A stretch of 64,000 nucleotides of DNA from Lentisphaeraceae bacterium (GCA_004555175.1 SFJE01000001.1:38780-102779), one strand, 5' to 3'; shown: positions 44,724 through 56,846, counted from the first letter of the stretch. Translations and numbers: made by a program. The notes: generated by a model not told the origin, from the letters alone.

Positions 44724-45150
44724 GCCTCCGAATTAACCACTCTCCGGCGAACATCAGCCCCATCAGCCCATAGGCCACGCCACCATTATAAATGACCCAC
44801 ACCTCGGCACTCGCCCAGAGCGTGGCCACTGTAACACTCAAATGCGCGCTCAGAAAGAGCACCCACGCCCACGTCACGCGCCGGCAATAGACCACCCCCT
44901 GCGCGTCCAACGGCTGCTTCTCCAGCTTGCGCGCAAAGCGCTCCACCAAGGGCGTTGCCCCCTGCCGCAGCGACCAGGCAAAGGCCCCCAACATCCCCGT
45001 CGAGATAATCACTGGATAAAAACGCGAGAGGCTCGCCCACCGGCTTGCGCGCAACAGGTAAATCGCCCACACCAAGCCAATGCCTAGCGCGACCTTCGCC
45101 ACGCCGGCCATCCCGCGCCAACGTCCGTTCTGCGCGCGCTCGCCGCCCAT
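44698..45150 (-). CDS. Polytopic membrane protein of aryl-polyene clusters
   Basis: 150-aa protein with about four transmembrane helices (VALGIGLVWAIYLLRAS, FYPVIISTGMLGAFAW, WAWVLFLSAHLSVTVATLW, GGVAYGLMGLMFAGEWLI). It corresponds to the uncharacterised small membrane protein found next to the ligase in aryl-polyene clusters. Function unknown; cluster context suggests a role in membrane assembly of the synthase. A second in-frame start exists at 45111. Confidence 0.7.
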   Translation of the reverse strand: MGGERAQNGRWRGMAGVAKVALGIGLVWAIYLLRASRWASLSRFYPVIISTGMLGAFAWSLRQGATPLVERFARKLEKQPLDAQGVVYCRRVTWAWVLFLSAHLSVTVATLWASAEVWVIYNGGVAYGLMGLMFAGEWLIRRRVRRGKAD

Positions 45151-45163
45151 GTGCGTACAGGCC

Positions 45164-45427
45164 TTAGGCCTGCACTTCCTGTTCCTTCAACAGCCGTTCG
45201 ACCACGTCAAGCACATCACCCAACGTGCGGATCTGCTTAAAATCTTCCGCCTTGACGCGCAGCGCGGTCATTCGCTGCAAGCGCACCATCAGGTCCACCG
45301 CATCGATGCTATCCAAATCCAAGTCCTGGAAAATCTGCGCTTCGGGGGTCACCGCCTCGGCCTCGCACTCGAACTCATCCACCAAAATCTGCTTGATGGC
45401 CTCAAACAACTCTTCACGCGTCTTCAT
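45164..45427 (-). CDS. Acyl carrier protein 2 (polyene cluster)
   Basis: 87-aa ACP with the phosphopantetheine serine in LDLDSIDAVDL (residue ~40). Acidic, four-helix pattern. The two ACPs of aryl-polyene systems serve distinct loading and extension roles; which is which here cannot be told by sequence alone. Nine bp after the first ACP. Confidence 0.9.
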   Translation of the reverse strand: MKTREELFEAIKQILVDEFECEAEAVTPEAQIFQDLDLDSIDAVDLMVRLQRMTALRVKAEDFKQIRTLGDVLDVVERLLKEQEVQA

Positions 45428-45436
45428 CTTGATCCC

Positions 45437-45712
45437 TTATTCTAAGGTCAGGCCACGCTGGGCGGCAATAAAGTCTGCTAAGGTCCGGACCGAACGGAAG
45501 TGCTCGCGATTTTCCTCGGCATTCGCCTTAAACTTCACCTGGAAGCGCCGGCGCAGGGCCGCGCCAATCTCCAGCGCGTCAATGCTATCAAGCCCGACTC
45601 CCTCGCCGAAAAGCGCCTCTTCTGCCGGCAAATCCGCTGCCGTTAAACCATCCATATCCACCGAGGCCAAAATAACCTCGCGAATTTCGTCTTCCAATGC
45701 CTGTCTCGTCAT
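45437..45712 (-). CDS. Acyl carrier protein 1 (polyene cluster), first gene
   Basis: 91-aa ACP with the Ppant serine in VGLDSIDALEI. ATG 45712 is favoured over the longer frame because the latter would begin upstream of the ribosome site and near the promoter. First gene of the 13-gene operon that runs to 33598. Confidence 0.88.
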   Translation of the reverse strand: MTRQALEDEIREVILASVDMDGLTAADLPAEEALFGEGVGLDSIDALEIGAALRRRFQVKFKANAEENREHFRSVRTLADFIAAQRGLTLE

Positions 45713-45761
45713 CTTTCCGCCGTCCCTGTAAAACATCAATCTGGGGCTCAAAACACCTTGA

Positions 45762-45791
45762 AGCATAGCATAATCGCCGCGCGCTATTCAA
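45762..45791 (-). promoter_or_regulatory. Promoter of the aryl-polyene operon
   Basis: On the minus strand: TTGAAT (45791-45786), 18-bp spacer, then TGC-TATGCT (hexamer 45767-45762). The message starts near 45755, leaving a ~43-nt leader. Confidence 0.6.
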
Positions 45792-45849
45792 CTAAGCCAA
45801 TGGTTTGCCTTTCGTTGAAGCGCATCACGGTGTTTCGCGCAACTTTGGC

Positions 45850-45878
45850 TTGCAAGCGTGGGGTCGCTGTGGTATAGT
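45850..45878 (+). promoter_or_regulatory. Promoter of the hexosamine kinase operon
   Basis: TTGCAA at 45850-45855, 17-bp spacer, and TGG-TATAGT with the hexamer at 45873-45878. Both boxes and an extended -10 are present. Confidence 0.75.
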
Positions 45879-45916
45879 GGGGGCATTGAATGTCCGTTAT
45901 TGAAAGGATGGATTTT

Positions 45917-47038
45917 ATGGCAGAGCTTGGTAAGGCTACGCAGCAGGAACTGAAGGAGATCTCTTCCGCGTTTCAGGTGTATGGTGACTTTGTGAGCGGG
46001 TGCCCGTATGGCAGCGGTCACATCAATGACACCTATCAGATTACCTATTCTGTTGGCGGCGCGCAGATGCACTATCTGCTTCAGCGCATCAATCATCACG
46101 TCTTTACGCAGCCGGCGAATGTGCAGCAGAACATTCTGCGCGTGACGCGGTGTATTGCTGATAAGTTGCGCGCTCAGGGCGTGGCGGACATCTCCCGCCG
46201 CACGCTGACGCTGATTCTCTCGCAGCAGGGCGAGCCGGTCCACCACGACGAGAATGGCAATTGGTGGCGTATGTACATCTTCGTGGAGGGCGCGCGGACC
46301 TACGACCAGATCCAGAGCACCCAGCAGGCCGAATTGGTGGGCGAGGCCTTCGCAGACTTCCAGAATATGGTCTCCGACCTTACCAGTCCGCGTCTGCACG
46401 AGACGATTCCCAACTTCCACAACACCGTCAAGCGCTACGAAGCCCTCCAGGCCGCTATTCAGAAGGACGCCTTCAACCGCGCAAAGGATGTGAAGGCAGA
46501 GATTGATTTTGTTGAGGCGCGCGCCAATACCTTTGGTCGCCTGCTTGAGCGCAGCGCTAAGGGCGAAATCCCCGAGCGCGTTACGCACAACGATACCAAG
46601 CTTAACAATGTGATGCTCGATGACGCCACCGGCAAGGGCATTTGCGTGATTGACCTTGATACCGTGATGCCGGGTCTGGCGCTCTATGACTTTGGTGATA
46701 TGTGCCGCACGGCCACTGCGAATGCTGCTGAGGACGAGCAGGACCTCTCGAAGGTCTACTCGCGTCTGGATATGTTCGAGGCGATTGCTAAGGGCTATTG
46801 CCGCGGTGCGAAGTTCCTCGTTCCGGCCGAAAAGGAGGAGCTCGCCTTCTCCGCGCGGTTGATCACGATGACCATCGGCATTCGCTTCCTCACGGACTAC
46901 CTCTCGGGCGACACGTACTTCCACATCAAGCGCCCGGGCCACAATGTCGACCGTTGCCGCACTCAGCTCAAGATGGTGCAGAGCATGGAAGACCAGGCGG
47001 ATAAGATGGAAGAGATTATCGCCCGCTACGCCAAGTAA
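45917..47038 (+). CDS. N-acetylhexosamine 1-kinase homologue 1 (NahK-like)
   Basis: 373-aa kinase of the aminoglycoside-phosphotransferase/choline-kinase fold. Motifs shared with bifidobacterial NahK: GSGHINDTY near residue 32, YLLQRINHHVF, the HNDTKLNNVMLDDATGKG catalytic loop (Asp in HNDTK), VIDLDTVMPGLALYDFGDM (metal-binding DxD) and a C-terminal IRFLTDYLSGDTYFHIKRPGHNVDRCRTQLK. NahK phosphorylates GlcNAc/GalNAc at C1. ATG 45917 is preferred because AAAGGA sits 8 nt upstream. A second copy and nagB follow. Confidence 0.85.
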   Translation: MAELGKATQQELKEISSAFQVYGDFVSGCPYGSGHINDTYQITYSVGGAQMHYLLQRINHHVFTQPANVQQNILRVTRCIADKLRAQGVADISRRTLTLILSQQGEPVHHDENGNWWRMYIFVEGARTYDQIQSTQQAELVGEAFADFQNMVSDLTSPRLHETIPNFHNTVKRYEALQAAIQKDAFNRAKDVKAEIDFVEARANTFGRLLERSAKGEIPERVTHNDTKLNNVMLDDATGKGICVIDLDTVMPGLALYDFGDMCRTATANAAEDEQDLSKVYSRLDMFEAIAKGYCRGAKFLVPAEKEELAFSARLITMTIGIRFLTDYLSGDTYFHIKRPGHNVDRCRTQLKMVQSMEDQADKMEEIIARYAK

Positions 47039-47049
47039 GGGAAATCACT

Positions 47050-47079
47050 GGCGGGTGGGGCAGCCTGGCCCTTCCCGCC
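47050..47079 (+). promoter_or_regulatory. GC-rich hairpin between the two kinase genes
   Basis: GGCGGG (47050-47055) pairs with CCCGCC (47074-47079), with an inner GGGC/GCCC helix and no T-run. It may tune expression or stability between the paralogues (inference). Confidence 0.5.
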
Positions 47080-47115
47080 GCAAATTCAAGCAAATCAGAG
47101 GAGCGGGGTTAGCCG

Positions 47116-48225
47116 ATGGAGCAGAGCGCAATTGAGGAGATCTTGGGGAACTTCGCCCTGGAAGGGAAGTTTGTTGAGGCCAAGCCCTTTGGCAGCGGGC
47201 ATATCAATGACACCTTCTGCGTGACCACTCGCACCCCTGGCGGCGAGGAGCGGCGCTACACGCTTCAGCGCATCAACCATGCGGTCTTCCGCAAGCCGCA
47301 ACAGGTGATGGACAACATTGAACGGACGCTGGCGCACCTCTCCGAGAAGGCTTCGCAGTTTCCTGGCACCAAGGTTCTTTCGTTGGTGAAGACTAAGGAG
47401 GGGCGCAATTGCGTGCGCACCTTCGCCGGTAAGTGGTGGCGGCTCTATGACTTCATCGATGAGGTGGAGAGCTATGACAATGTGCGTGACGCGGATGTGG
47501 TCTATGAAGCTGCACGCGGCTTTGCGCAGTTCCAGAATATGATGGCCGACCTGCCCCTGCCGCGTCTGCACGAAACAATTCCCTACTTCCACCACACCCC
47601 GATGCGCTATGCCACGCTTGAGGAGGCCGCCTACCTCGACATCCGTGGCCGGGCGTTGGAAGTGGCCAATGAGATTGAGTTTGTCCGCAAGCGCCGCCAT
47701 CTGGTGGCCCATCTCCTCAATCGCTATCTTAAGGGGCAGATTCCCGAGCGTATTACCCATAACGACACGAAGATCAACAACGCCCTCTTCGACCCTGTCA
47801 CCAAGAAGTGCGTGGCTGTGGTGGATCTTGATACTGTGATGCCCGGTTTGGCGCTCTACGACTTCGGTGATATGTGCCGCACCACCTGCAACACCGCCGA
47901 CGAATCCGAACCGGATACCGACAGCGTTCAGTTTGACATCAAGATGTTTGAGGCTGCCGTCTCCGGCTATCTTGACACGGCCCACTTCCTCGTTCAGGCC
48001 GAGATCCAGGAGCTCGTCTTTTCCGCGTGGCTGTTGCCCTTTATGGTGGGAATGCGCTTCCTAACCGACTATCTTCAGGGCGACACCTACTTCAAGACCC
48101 ACTATCCCAAGCAAAATGTCGACCGTTGCCGGACGCAGTTCAAGCTCGTTGAGCGCATCGAGAACCTGCGCGAAGAGATGCAGGCGATTGTCCAACGCTG
48201 TGCCAAGGCTACTGGCCGTTACTAA
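47116..48225 (+). CDS. N-acetylhexosamine 1-kinase homologue 2 (NahK-like)
   Basis: 369-aa paralogue of the preceding gene. It keeps NFALEGKF... GSGHINDTF, YTLQRINHAVF, the catalytic HNDTKINNALFDPVTKK loop, VVDLDTVMPGLALYDFGDMCR and MRFLTDYLQGDTYF. The N-terminus (FALEG) is even closer to NahK than copy 1. The two copies differ across the central region, so they are old paralogues, possibly with different sugar preference (GlcNAc, GalNAc or related). GAGGAG lies 12 nt upstream, a long spacing. Confidence 0.85.
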   Translation: MEQSAIEEILGNFALEGKFVEAKPFGSGHINDTFCVTTRTPGGEERRYTLQRINHAVFRKPQQVMDNIERTLAHLSEKASQFPGTKVLSLVKTKEGRNCVRTFAGKWWRLYDFIDEVESYDNVRDADVVYEAARGFAQFQNMMADLPLPRLHETIPYFHHTPMRYATLEEAAYLDIRGRALEVANEIEFVRKRRHLVAHLLNRYLKGQIPERITHNDTKINNALFDPVTKKCVAVVDLDTVMPGLALYDFGDMCRTTCNTADESEPDTDSVQFDIKMFEAAVSGYLDTAHFLVQAEIQELVFSAWLLPFMVGMRFLTDYLQGDTYFKTHYPKQNVDRCRTQFKLVERIENLREEMQAIVQRCAKATGRY

Positions 48226-48255
48226 CCCCCTTCAATCCAAGAAAAGGAACTCAAC

Positions 48256-49041
48256 ATGAAAGTTGCAATCGTTCAGACCCCCGAAGAGGGGAGCAAGCTT
48301 GCCGCCCAGATCTTCATCGATCAGGTGAAGCAGAACCCCAAGACCATTCTCGGCCTGGCCACCGGCTCGACCCCGGTGAAGATGTACAAGCTCCTCGCCG
48401 AAGCCTATAACAAGGGTGAGGTCTCCTTCAAGGAGTGCCAGAGCTTCAACCTCGATGAGTACCTCGGCCTCGCCCCGGAGCACGACCAGAGCTACCACTA
48501 CTTTATGAAGACCCAGCTCTTCGACCACATCGATATCGATCAGGCCAAGACCCACGTCCCTGATGGCCTGGCCAAGGATATTGCCGCCTCCTGCAAGGCC
48601 TATGATGATGCCATCAAGGCCGCCGGCGGTATCGACATTCAGCTCCTGGGCATTGGCTCGGATGGCCACATCGCCTTCAATGAGCCCGGCTGCTCTCTCG
48701 CCTGCCGTACCCACTCCCAGGTCCTCACCCAGCAGACCATCCAGGACAACGCGCGTCTCTTCTTCGGCGGCAACATCGCTGAAGTTCCCACCCAGGCCGT
48801 CACGATGGGCATCGGCTCGATTATGGATGCCAAGAAGGTCGTCCTCCTCGCCTTCGGTAAGGGCAAGCAGGATGCGATTGTCGGCCTCGTGGAAGGCCCC
48901 GTCACCTCGATGTGTCCCTGCTCGGCCCTCCAGTATCACAACGACTGCATCGTGATTTGCGATGAAGAGGCCGCCTGCAAACTCAAGAACAAGGAGTACT
49001 ACAAGTACATCTTCTCCCAGACCGGCGTCTCCAACGTCTAA
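48256..49041 (+). CDS. nagB: Glucosamine-6-phosphate deaminase
   Basis: 261-aa NagB: converts glucosamine-6-P to fructose-6-P and ammonia. Motifs GLATGSTPVKMYKLL, FNLDEYLGL (catalytic Asp), GIGSDGHIAFNEPG (catalytic Asp-His-Glu set) and a SALQYH segment. Strong AAAAGGA site 8 nt before the ATG. Third gene of the hexosamine operon; deacetylase NagA is not in the window. Confidence 0.95.
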   Translation: MKVAIVQTPEEGSKLAAQIFIDQVKQNPKTILGLATGSTPVKMYKLLAEAYNKGEVSFKECQSFNLDEYLGLAPEHDQSYHYFMKTQLFDHIDIDQAKTHVPDGLAKDIAASCKAYDDAIKAAGGIDIQLLGIGSDGHIAFNEPGCSLACRTHSQVLTQQTIQDNARLFFGGNIAEVPTQAVTMGIGSIMDAKKVVLLAFGKGKQDAIVGLVEGPVTSMCPCSALQYHNDCIVICDEEAACKLKNKEYYKYIFSQTGVSNV

Positions 49042-49063
49042 GCTCCCGCGAGAAGTGTCTCCC

Positions 49064-49104
49064 AAAAGCCGCCGAGCCCGTTTGGGCCCGGCGGCTTTCT
49101 TTGC
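49064..49104 (+). terminator. Terminator after nagB
   Basis: AAGCCGCCG-AGCCC loops over GTTT to GGGC-CCGGCGGCTT, followed by TCTTTG. Confidence 0.85.
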
Positions 49105-49268
49105 GGCGGCATTGTTAACCCCCAGTTATAAAGTAAATCGTGAATTGTCTATGCGGCAGGTTGCCTCGCCTTGCTCGGCCTTCGCCGTGTTGGCATAGCG
49201 CCTTCGCTTTGCTCGGCCTTCTCGCGAGCGACAGCAAGCACCTTGCGCATTACGGCCGCAAAAAGCGC

Positions 49269-49297
49269 TTGCAGGTGAGTTGTGGGTTTAGTAGAAT
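49269..49297 (+). promoter_or_regulatory. Sigma-70-type promoter of carB
   Basis: TTGCAG at 49269-49274, an exact 17-bp spacer, and TAGAAT at 49292-49297. This is the clearest two-box promoter in the window and rules out carB starts upstream of about 49304. Confidence 0.75.
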
Positions 49298-49368
49298 ACA
49301 GGCCCGGTTTGTACAGCAGTAGTCGTCCCGGTTCGCGAGGAGCGGGCGCAAGAGAGAAAGCGAAAAAG

Positions 49369-52569
<3,201 letters not shown>

Positions 52570-52587
52570 TCGCGCGGAGGCTAAACG

Positions 52588-52619
52588 AAAGGCGGCAGGA
52601 AGCAATTCCTGCCGCCTTT
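52588..52619 (+). terminator. Terminator between carB and the GT4 gene
   Basis: Perfect 11-bp stem GGCGGCAGGAA (52591-52601) / TTCCTGCCGCC (52606-52616) with a 4-nt loop; T-rich on the plus side and AAA before it, so it may serve both convergent operons. Confidence 0.9.
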
Positions 52620-52634
52620 GCTTTGGTGGAGCGC

Positions 52635-53855
52635 TTAGTCCCGCGCGATCATCTCAGTGACCAGGCGACCATACTGGGCCGTCACCCGCTCACGCGAATA
52701 ATTCCGTTGCATCGCCTGGTAGCCACGCTCGGCCATCTCCGCCAATCGCGCCGGGGCAAGCGAACGGATGACCTTGGCCACCGCCTCTGGCGTAAAGGTG
52801 CTGACCACCACGCCCCCCTGCGTCTCGCGCACAAAGGCCGCAAGGTCGGCCTCTTGGGCCGTGACCACGAGCAGCGGCTTGCAGTTGCCGAGAATGCGGT
52901 AAATCTTGGAAGGAATGCCGTCCGAGCAGGCTTGCGGCGACTGCGCCACGTAGAAGAGGTCACTCTCGGCGTAGATTTGCGGCATCTCGCTGAGGGGGCG
53001 ATAGCCCTCAAAACGCACCTTTGTGCCATAGACGCCGAGGTCGCGCGCCAACGCCTCCAGGCGCTTGCGGTCACCGCCATCGCCAATGAGGCGAATCGTC
53101 ACCGCATCGAGCTGCGCGGCGGCCTCAACCAAGAGTCCGAGGTTCTGCGGCACGCCCATATTCCCGGCATAGGTGATAACCAACCCAGCGTGGGGCGGAG
53201 ACGTCCGAGCGGCCAGCTCGTCTGCCGTCGGGAGCTCCACAAAGTTTGGAATCAGCCGGACCTTCCCTGGCTCCGTTCGCGCGCGAATCTTGGCGCACAT
53301 CGCGGGCGTAATCGAGGTTACGGCGGTGGCGTGGCGGTAGATGAAGCGCTCAACGGCCGAGACGGCACGGATGGCCCAGGGATGCTTCAAGTAGCCCAAG
53401 TTGACCGCGATGTCCGGATAAAGCTCCTGGACATTGTAGAGGTAACGGCAGCGCTTGAGTGCGGCAATCGCCCAAGCCGCCAAGCCGATGGTAATCGGCG
53501 GAGAACAGGCAATTAGCACCTGCGGCCGGAAACGTAGCGCGCACGCCAGCAAAACACTTGCCCCATGGAACCACAACCAGCTCAGAATCCGCAATGGTGG
53601 CCAAATGGACTTATCAGGCATCCAAATGTGCCAGACCGGAATCTCGCCAATCTCCGAGCGCTGGATAATCCGCCCCAACCACTGCCGCAACGGCTGCGCG
53701 GCCTCCATCGCTACATCGCGGTGATAATGTGGCGTCGTCGTCACCACGCACACCCGATTCCCTTGCTTCTGCAAATCCTCCGCCAGCGCCGCCATAATCT
53801 GCGCCGTAGAGACATTGTCGGGGCTGAGAACGAGGCTGAGGAGCAGGATGTTCAT
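52635..53855 (-). CDS. Family 4 glycosyltransferase (WcaI/WbuB-like)
   Basis: 406-aa GT-B enzyme. N-terminal acceptor domain with a hydrophobic patch (LLACALRFRPQVLIACSPPITIGLAAWAI), then the donor domain with LVITYAGNMGVPQNLGLLVEAA, IRLIGDGGDRKRLEALA, the LPLF-like segment FYVAQSPQACSDGIPSKIYRILGNCKPLLV carrying the E/D-x7-E-like nucleotide site. Similar to colanic-acid and capsule glycosyltransferases. Last gene of the parA-trpB-bioB operon, 6 bp after bioB. Confidence 0.88.
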   Translation of the reverse strand: MNILLLSLVLSPDNVSTAQIMAALAEDLQKQGNRVCVVTTTPHYHRDVAMEAAQPLRQWLGRIIQRSEIGEIPVWHIWMPDKSIWPPLRILSWLWFHGASVLLACALRFRPQVLIACSPPITIGLAAWAIAALKRCRYLYNVQELYPDIAVNLGYLKHPWAIRAVSAVERFIYRHATAVTSITPAMCAKIRARTEPGKVRLIPNFVELPTADELAARTSPPHAGLVITYAGNMGVPQNLGLLVEAAAQLDAVTIRLIGDGGDRKRLEALARDLGVYGTKVRFEGYRPLSEMPQIYAESDLFYVAQSPQACSDGIPSKIYRILGNCKPLLVVTAQEADLAAFVRETQGGVVVSTFTPEAVAKVIRSLAPARLAEMAERGYQAMQRNYSRERVTAQYGRLVTEMIARD

Positions 53856-53861
53856 TGTGGT

Positions 53862-54806
53862 CTAGAGCGTGTAGCCGGCGCGGAGGATGTGGGTGCGGTC
53901 TTGGGCGACGGTGTTGCCGAGGGTGGTGAGGAGGTCGCCTTCGATGGCGGCGTTGATGCCGAGGCGCAGGGCGCGGTCGAGGGTTTCCGGGGCGAGGCGT
54001 GCGCGGCCGCCGGCGAAGCGGAGGGCGGCGGTGGGGTGCACCAGACGGAAGAGGGCGACGGTGCGCAGGATGTCGCGTTCGGGGAGGAGGGGGAGATCCG
54101 CGAGGGGGGTGCCGGGGATGGGCGAGAGGATGTTGATGGGGATACTCGCCGTGGCGGCGGGGTCCTCTTCGAAGAGGTCACGCAGGGTGAAGGCGAGGTC
54201 GATGCGCTCGGCTTCACTTTCGCCCATTCCGATGATGCCGCCCGAGCAGATCTCCATTCCCACGCGGCGGGCGGCACGCAGGGTCTCCACTTTGTCGGCC
54301 TGGGTGTGGGTGGAGCAGAGACGTGCGAAGACGGCAGGTGCGGCTTCAAGGTTGCAGTGGTAGCGCGTGACGCCGGCCTCGGCTAGGGCGCGCAACTCCG
54401 CTTCGTTGAGGAGCCCGAGGGAGGCGCAGAGTTCTAGGTGAGTCTCTTGGCGCAAATGGCGAATCAGCGTGCAGACGCCCTCGAGCTCTTGGGGCGTGGG
54501 CTTGCGGCCGCTGTTGACGATGGAGAAGCGGCGAATGCCGGCGGCTTCGTTGGCGCGGGCGTGGCGGAGGCACTCCTCGGCAGAGATGAGGCCGTAGACC
54601 TCGCAGGCGGTGGCGTGGTGGGCAGACTGCGCGCACCATTTGCAGTCCTCGGGGCAACGGCCGGATTTGCCGTTGACGATGGAGCACATATCGAAGGTGC
54701 GCGCGGCGTAGGTGCGGGTGAGGGACTCAGCCTGGGCGAAGAGGTCCGCTTCGGGACCGGTTGCCCAGGCGTCGACTTCGCTGCGCGTCAGGTGCGGAGC
54801 GGTCAT
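53862..54806 (-). CDS. bioB: Biotin synthase
   Basis: 314-aa radical-SAM enzyme converting dethiobiotin to biotin. SAM-cluster motif CPEDCKWC (C-x3-C-x2-C) near residue 52, SGRKPT, the second-cluster Cys in ELCASLG, YHCNLEAAP, CSGGIIGMGES and the [2Fe-2S] Arg region PINILSPIPGTPL. Family length. Four bp after trpB. No other bio genes in the window. Confidence 0.95.
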   Translation of the reverse strand: MTAPHLTRSEVDAWATGPEADLFAQAESLTRTYAARTFDMCSIVNGKSGRCPEDCKWCAQSAHHATACEVYGLISAEECLRHARANEAAGIRRFSIVNSGRKPTPQELEGVCTLIRHLRQETHLELCASLGLLNEAELRALAEAGVTRYHCNLEAAPAVFARLCSTHTQADKVETLRAARRVGMEICSGGIIGMGESEAERIDLAFTLRDLFEEDPAATASIPINILSPIPGTPLADLPLLPERDILRTVALFRLVHPTAALRFAGGRARLAPETLDRALRLGINAAIEGDLLTTLGNTVAQDRTHILRAGYTL

Positions 54807-54810
54807 TGCG

Positions 54811-56016
54811 TTAGGCGTTGGTGCCGGTGCCGAAGTGCTCGACCACGTAGTCGATATCCTTATCGCCGCGGCCCGAGAGGTTGACGAGGATGGAGCCGTG
54901 CGGGTGCTCCTTGGCGTAGCGCATGGCGTAGGCCACGGCGTGGGAGCTCTCGATGGCGGGGATAATGCCTTCGTGACGCGAGAGGGCGAAGAAGGCCTCC
55001 ATAGTCTGTTTGTCGTCGGCCGTCACATACTGGACGCGGCCGCTATCGCGCAGATAGGCGTGCTCGGGGCCGACGCTCTGGTAGTCGAGGCCCGAGGCCA
55101 CGGAGTAGACGGGCATCGGGGTGCCATCGGCCTCTTGGAGGGTATAACTCTTGAAGCCGTGGAGGATGCCGGGCTTGCCGTAGGTCATCGAGGCGGCGTG
55201 GTCGCCGGGCTTTTCGCCACGGCCGAGGGGCTCGACACCGTAGAGCTTGACATCGGCGTCGTTCAGGAAGCCGCAGAAGATACCGATGGCGTTGGAGCCG
55301 CCGCCGACGCAAGCGGTGACGGCATCGGGCAGTTCGCCGGTCATCTCAAGGAACTGTTCGCGCGCCTCGTCGCCGACAATCTTCTGGAAGTCGCGCACCA
55401 TCATCGGGAAGGGGTGGGGGCCGACAACCGAGCCAATGCAGTACATCGTGTTCTCGGGGTCCTTGAGGTAGGCCTCGAAGGCGGCATCAACGGCTTCCTT
55501 GAGCGTGCGCTGCCCGTGTGTGACGGGGATGACATTGGCCCCGAGGATTTGCATTCTCAGGACGTTTGGGTGCTGCTTGGCCACATCCACTTCGCCCATA
55601 TAGATATCGCAGGGCAGGCCGAAGTAAGCCGCGGCCGTGGCCATCGCCACGCCATGCTGCCCGGCACCGGTCTCGGCAATGACCTTCTTCTTGCCCATGT
55701 ACTTGGCCAGCATCACCTCGCCCATACAGTGATTGAGCTTGTGGGCGCCGGAGTGGTTCAGGTCCTCGCGCTTAAGGTAGATACGCCCGCCCAAACGCTC
55801 GCTCAGGTTCCGGCAGTAGTAGACCGGCGTGGGGCGGCCCTGGAAGTGCTTGCGAATCTGGCGCAACTCCGAGATGAAGTCGTGCGACTTGCTGATGCGA
55901 TAGTAGGCATCGGCGATCTTACGCATCTCAGCCTTCAAGTTATCGGGGACGAACATCCCGCCGTAGGGGCCGAAGAAGCCTTCATCGTTCGGGAAATCCT
56001 TAAAGTAGGTGCTCAT
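54811..56016 (-). CDS. trpB: Tryptophan synthase beta subunit
   Basis: 401-aa PLP enzyme. Lysine site [17 protein letters not shown], the phosphate loop GGGSNAIG, and the Gly/Glu region [10 protein letters not shown]. The start at 56016 has AGAGG 8 nt upstream and gives the standard [12 protein letters not shown] N-terminus; a longer frame overlaps the parA stop. trpA and other trp genes are not adjacent, and its neighbours are parA and bioB. Confidence 0.96.
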   Translation of the reverse strand: MSTYFKDFPNDEGFFGPYGGMFVPDNLKAEMRKIADAYYRISKSHDFISELRQIRKHFQGRPTPVYYCRNLSERLGGRIYLKREDLNHSGAHKLNHCMGEVMLAKYMGKKKVIAETGAGQHGVAMATAAAYFGLPCDIYMGEVDVAKQHPNVLRMQILGANVIPVTHGQRTLKEAVDAAFEAYLKDPENTMYCIGSVVGPHPFPMMVRDFQKIVGDEAREQFLEMTGELPDAVTACVGGGSNAIGIFCGFLNDADVKLYGVEPLGRGEKPGDHAASMTYGKPGILHGFKSYTLQEADGTPMPVYSVASGLDYQSVGPEHAYLRDSGRVQYVTADDKQTMEAFFALSRHEGIIPAIESSHAVAYAMRYAKEHPHGSILVNLSGRGDKDIDYVVEHFGTGTNA

Positions 56017-56048
56017 ATCAGAACCTCTTGGTATTGAAATGGAAAACT

Positions 56049-56840
56049 TCACTTGCTCTGCACGGCGGCAGCCCGCCGGGCGAACTCCTTGGCCAGGGCG
56101 ATATAGGCCTGTGCGCCCTTGGAGGAGGGATCGTAAATCACCACAGGCTTACCGAAGGAAGGCGCCTCGGAAATGCGGATGTTGCGCGGAATCACGGTCT
56201 TGTAGACCAGCTTGCCGAAGTGGTTTCGCACCTCGCGCACCACATCTTCGGAGAGGTTCGTGCGCATATCGAACATCGTCATTAGGATACCCTCAACGTG
56301 GATGCCCGGGTTCGCGCCATTCTCGCGCAGGTGGTCAATTACTTCCGTAATCACCTTCAGCCCTTCGAGCGCGTAGTATTCGCACTGCATCGCAATCACC
56401 ACACTATTGGCCGCGGCCAGCGAAGAGGTCATCAAAATCCCCAACGAGGGCGGGCAGTCAATTAGAATGTAGTCAAAGACATCGGCTGTTAGCACCGGCT
56501 TGAGCACCTCGCGCACCACCGTCAGATGGTTCTCTTGGCGGGCAATCTCCAGCTCCGCGCCCGAGAGGTCCAGCTCCGAGGGAATGATATTCACGTTCTC
56601 AATCGGCGTGCCCTGGATAATATCGCCAATAAAGGCCTGCCCCGTGAGCGCGGCATAAAGACTCGTCCCCGGCGTGGGCACCAAGCCCAACCCGCTCGTC
56701 GCATTCGCCTGCGGATCCAAATCAATCACCAGCACCGTCTTGCGCATCTGCGCGAGCGCCGCCGCCAGGTTAACCACCGTCGTCGTCTTGCCAACTCCGC
56801 CCTTCTGGTTGGCCACTGCAATCACTTTGGTCTCTTTCAT
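56049..56840 (-). CDS. parA: ParA/Soj chromosome-partitioning ATPase
   Basis: 263-aa Walker-type ATPase. Deviant Walker A KGGVGKTT at residues ~11-18 (with signature lysine), [25 protein letters not shown]alker B, and the C-terminal [19 protein letters not shown]. An extended -10 TGC-TATACT ends exactly 6 nt before the ATG, predicting a leaderless message. No parB is next to it, which is unusual for chromosomal Soj; the next genes are trpB, bioB and a glycosyltransferase. Confidence 0.95.
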   Translation of the reverse strand: MKETKVIAVANQKGGVGKTTTVVNLAAALAQMRKTVLVIDLDPQANATSGLGLVPTPGTSLYAALTGQAFIGDIIQGTPIENVNIIPSELDLSGAELEIARQENHLTVVREVLKPVLTADVFDYILIDCPPSLGILMTSSLAAANSVVIAMQCEYYALEGLKVITEVIDHLRENGANPGIHVEGILMTMFDMRTNLSEDVVREVRNHFGKLVYKTVIPRNIRISEAPSFGKPVVIYDPSSKGAQAYIALAKEFARRAAAVQSK

Positions 56841-56846
56841 GCCCCC

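Larger units (their letters stand above)
49042..49368. other. Intergenic region nagB-carB
   Basis: Holds the nagB terminator, a 13-bp direct repeat (TTGCTCGGCCTTC at 49171-49183 and 49209-49221) and the carB promoter. The 5' leader of carB is about 65 nt. No small ORF convinced me. Confidence 0.6.

Noticed and set aside
53565..54386. 273-codon plus-strand frame over bioB and the GT4 gene
   Set aside because: Antisense to two well-defined genes; no domain.
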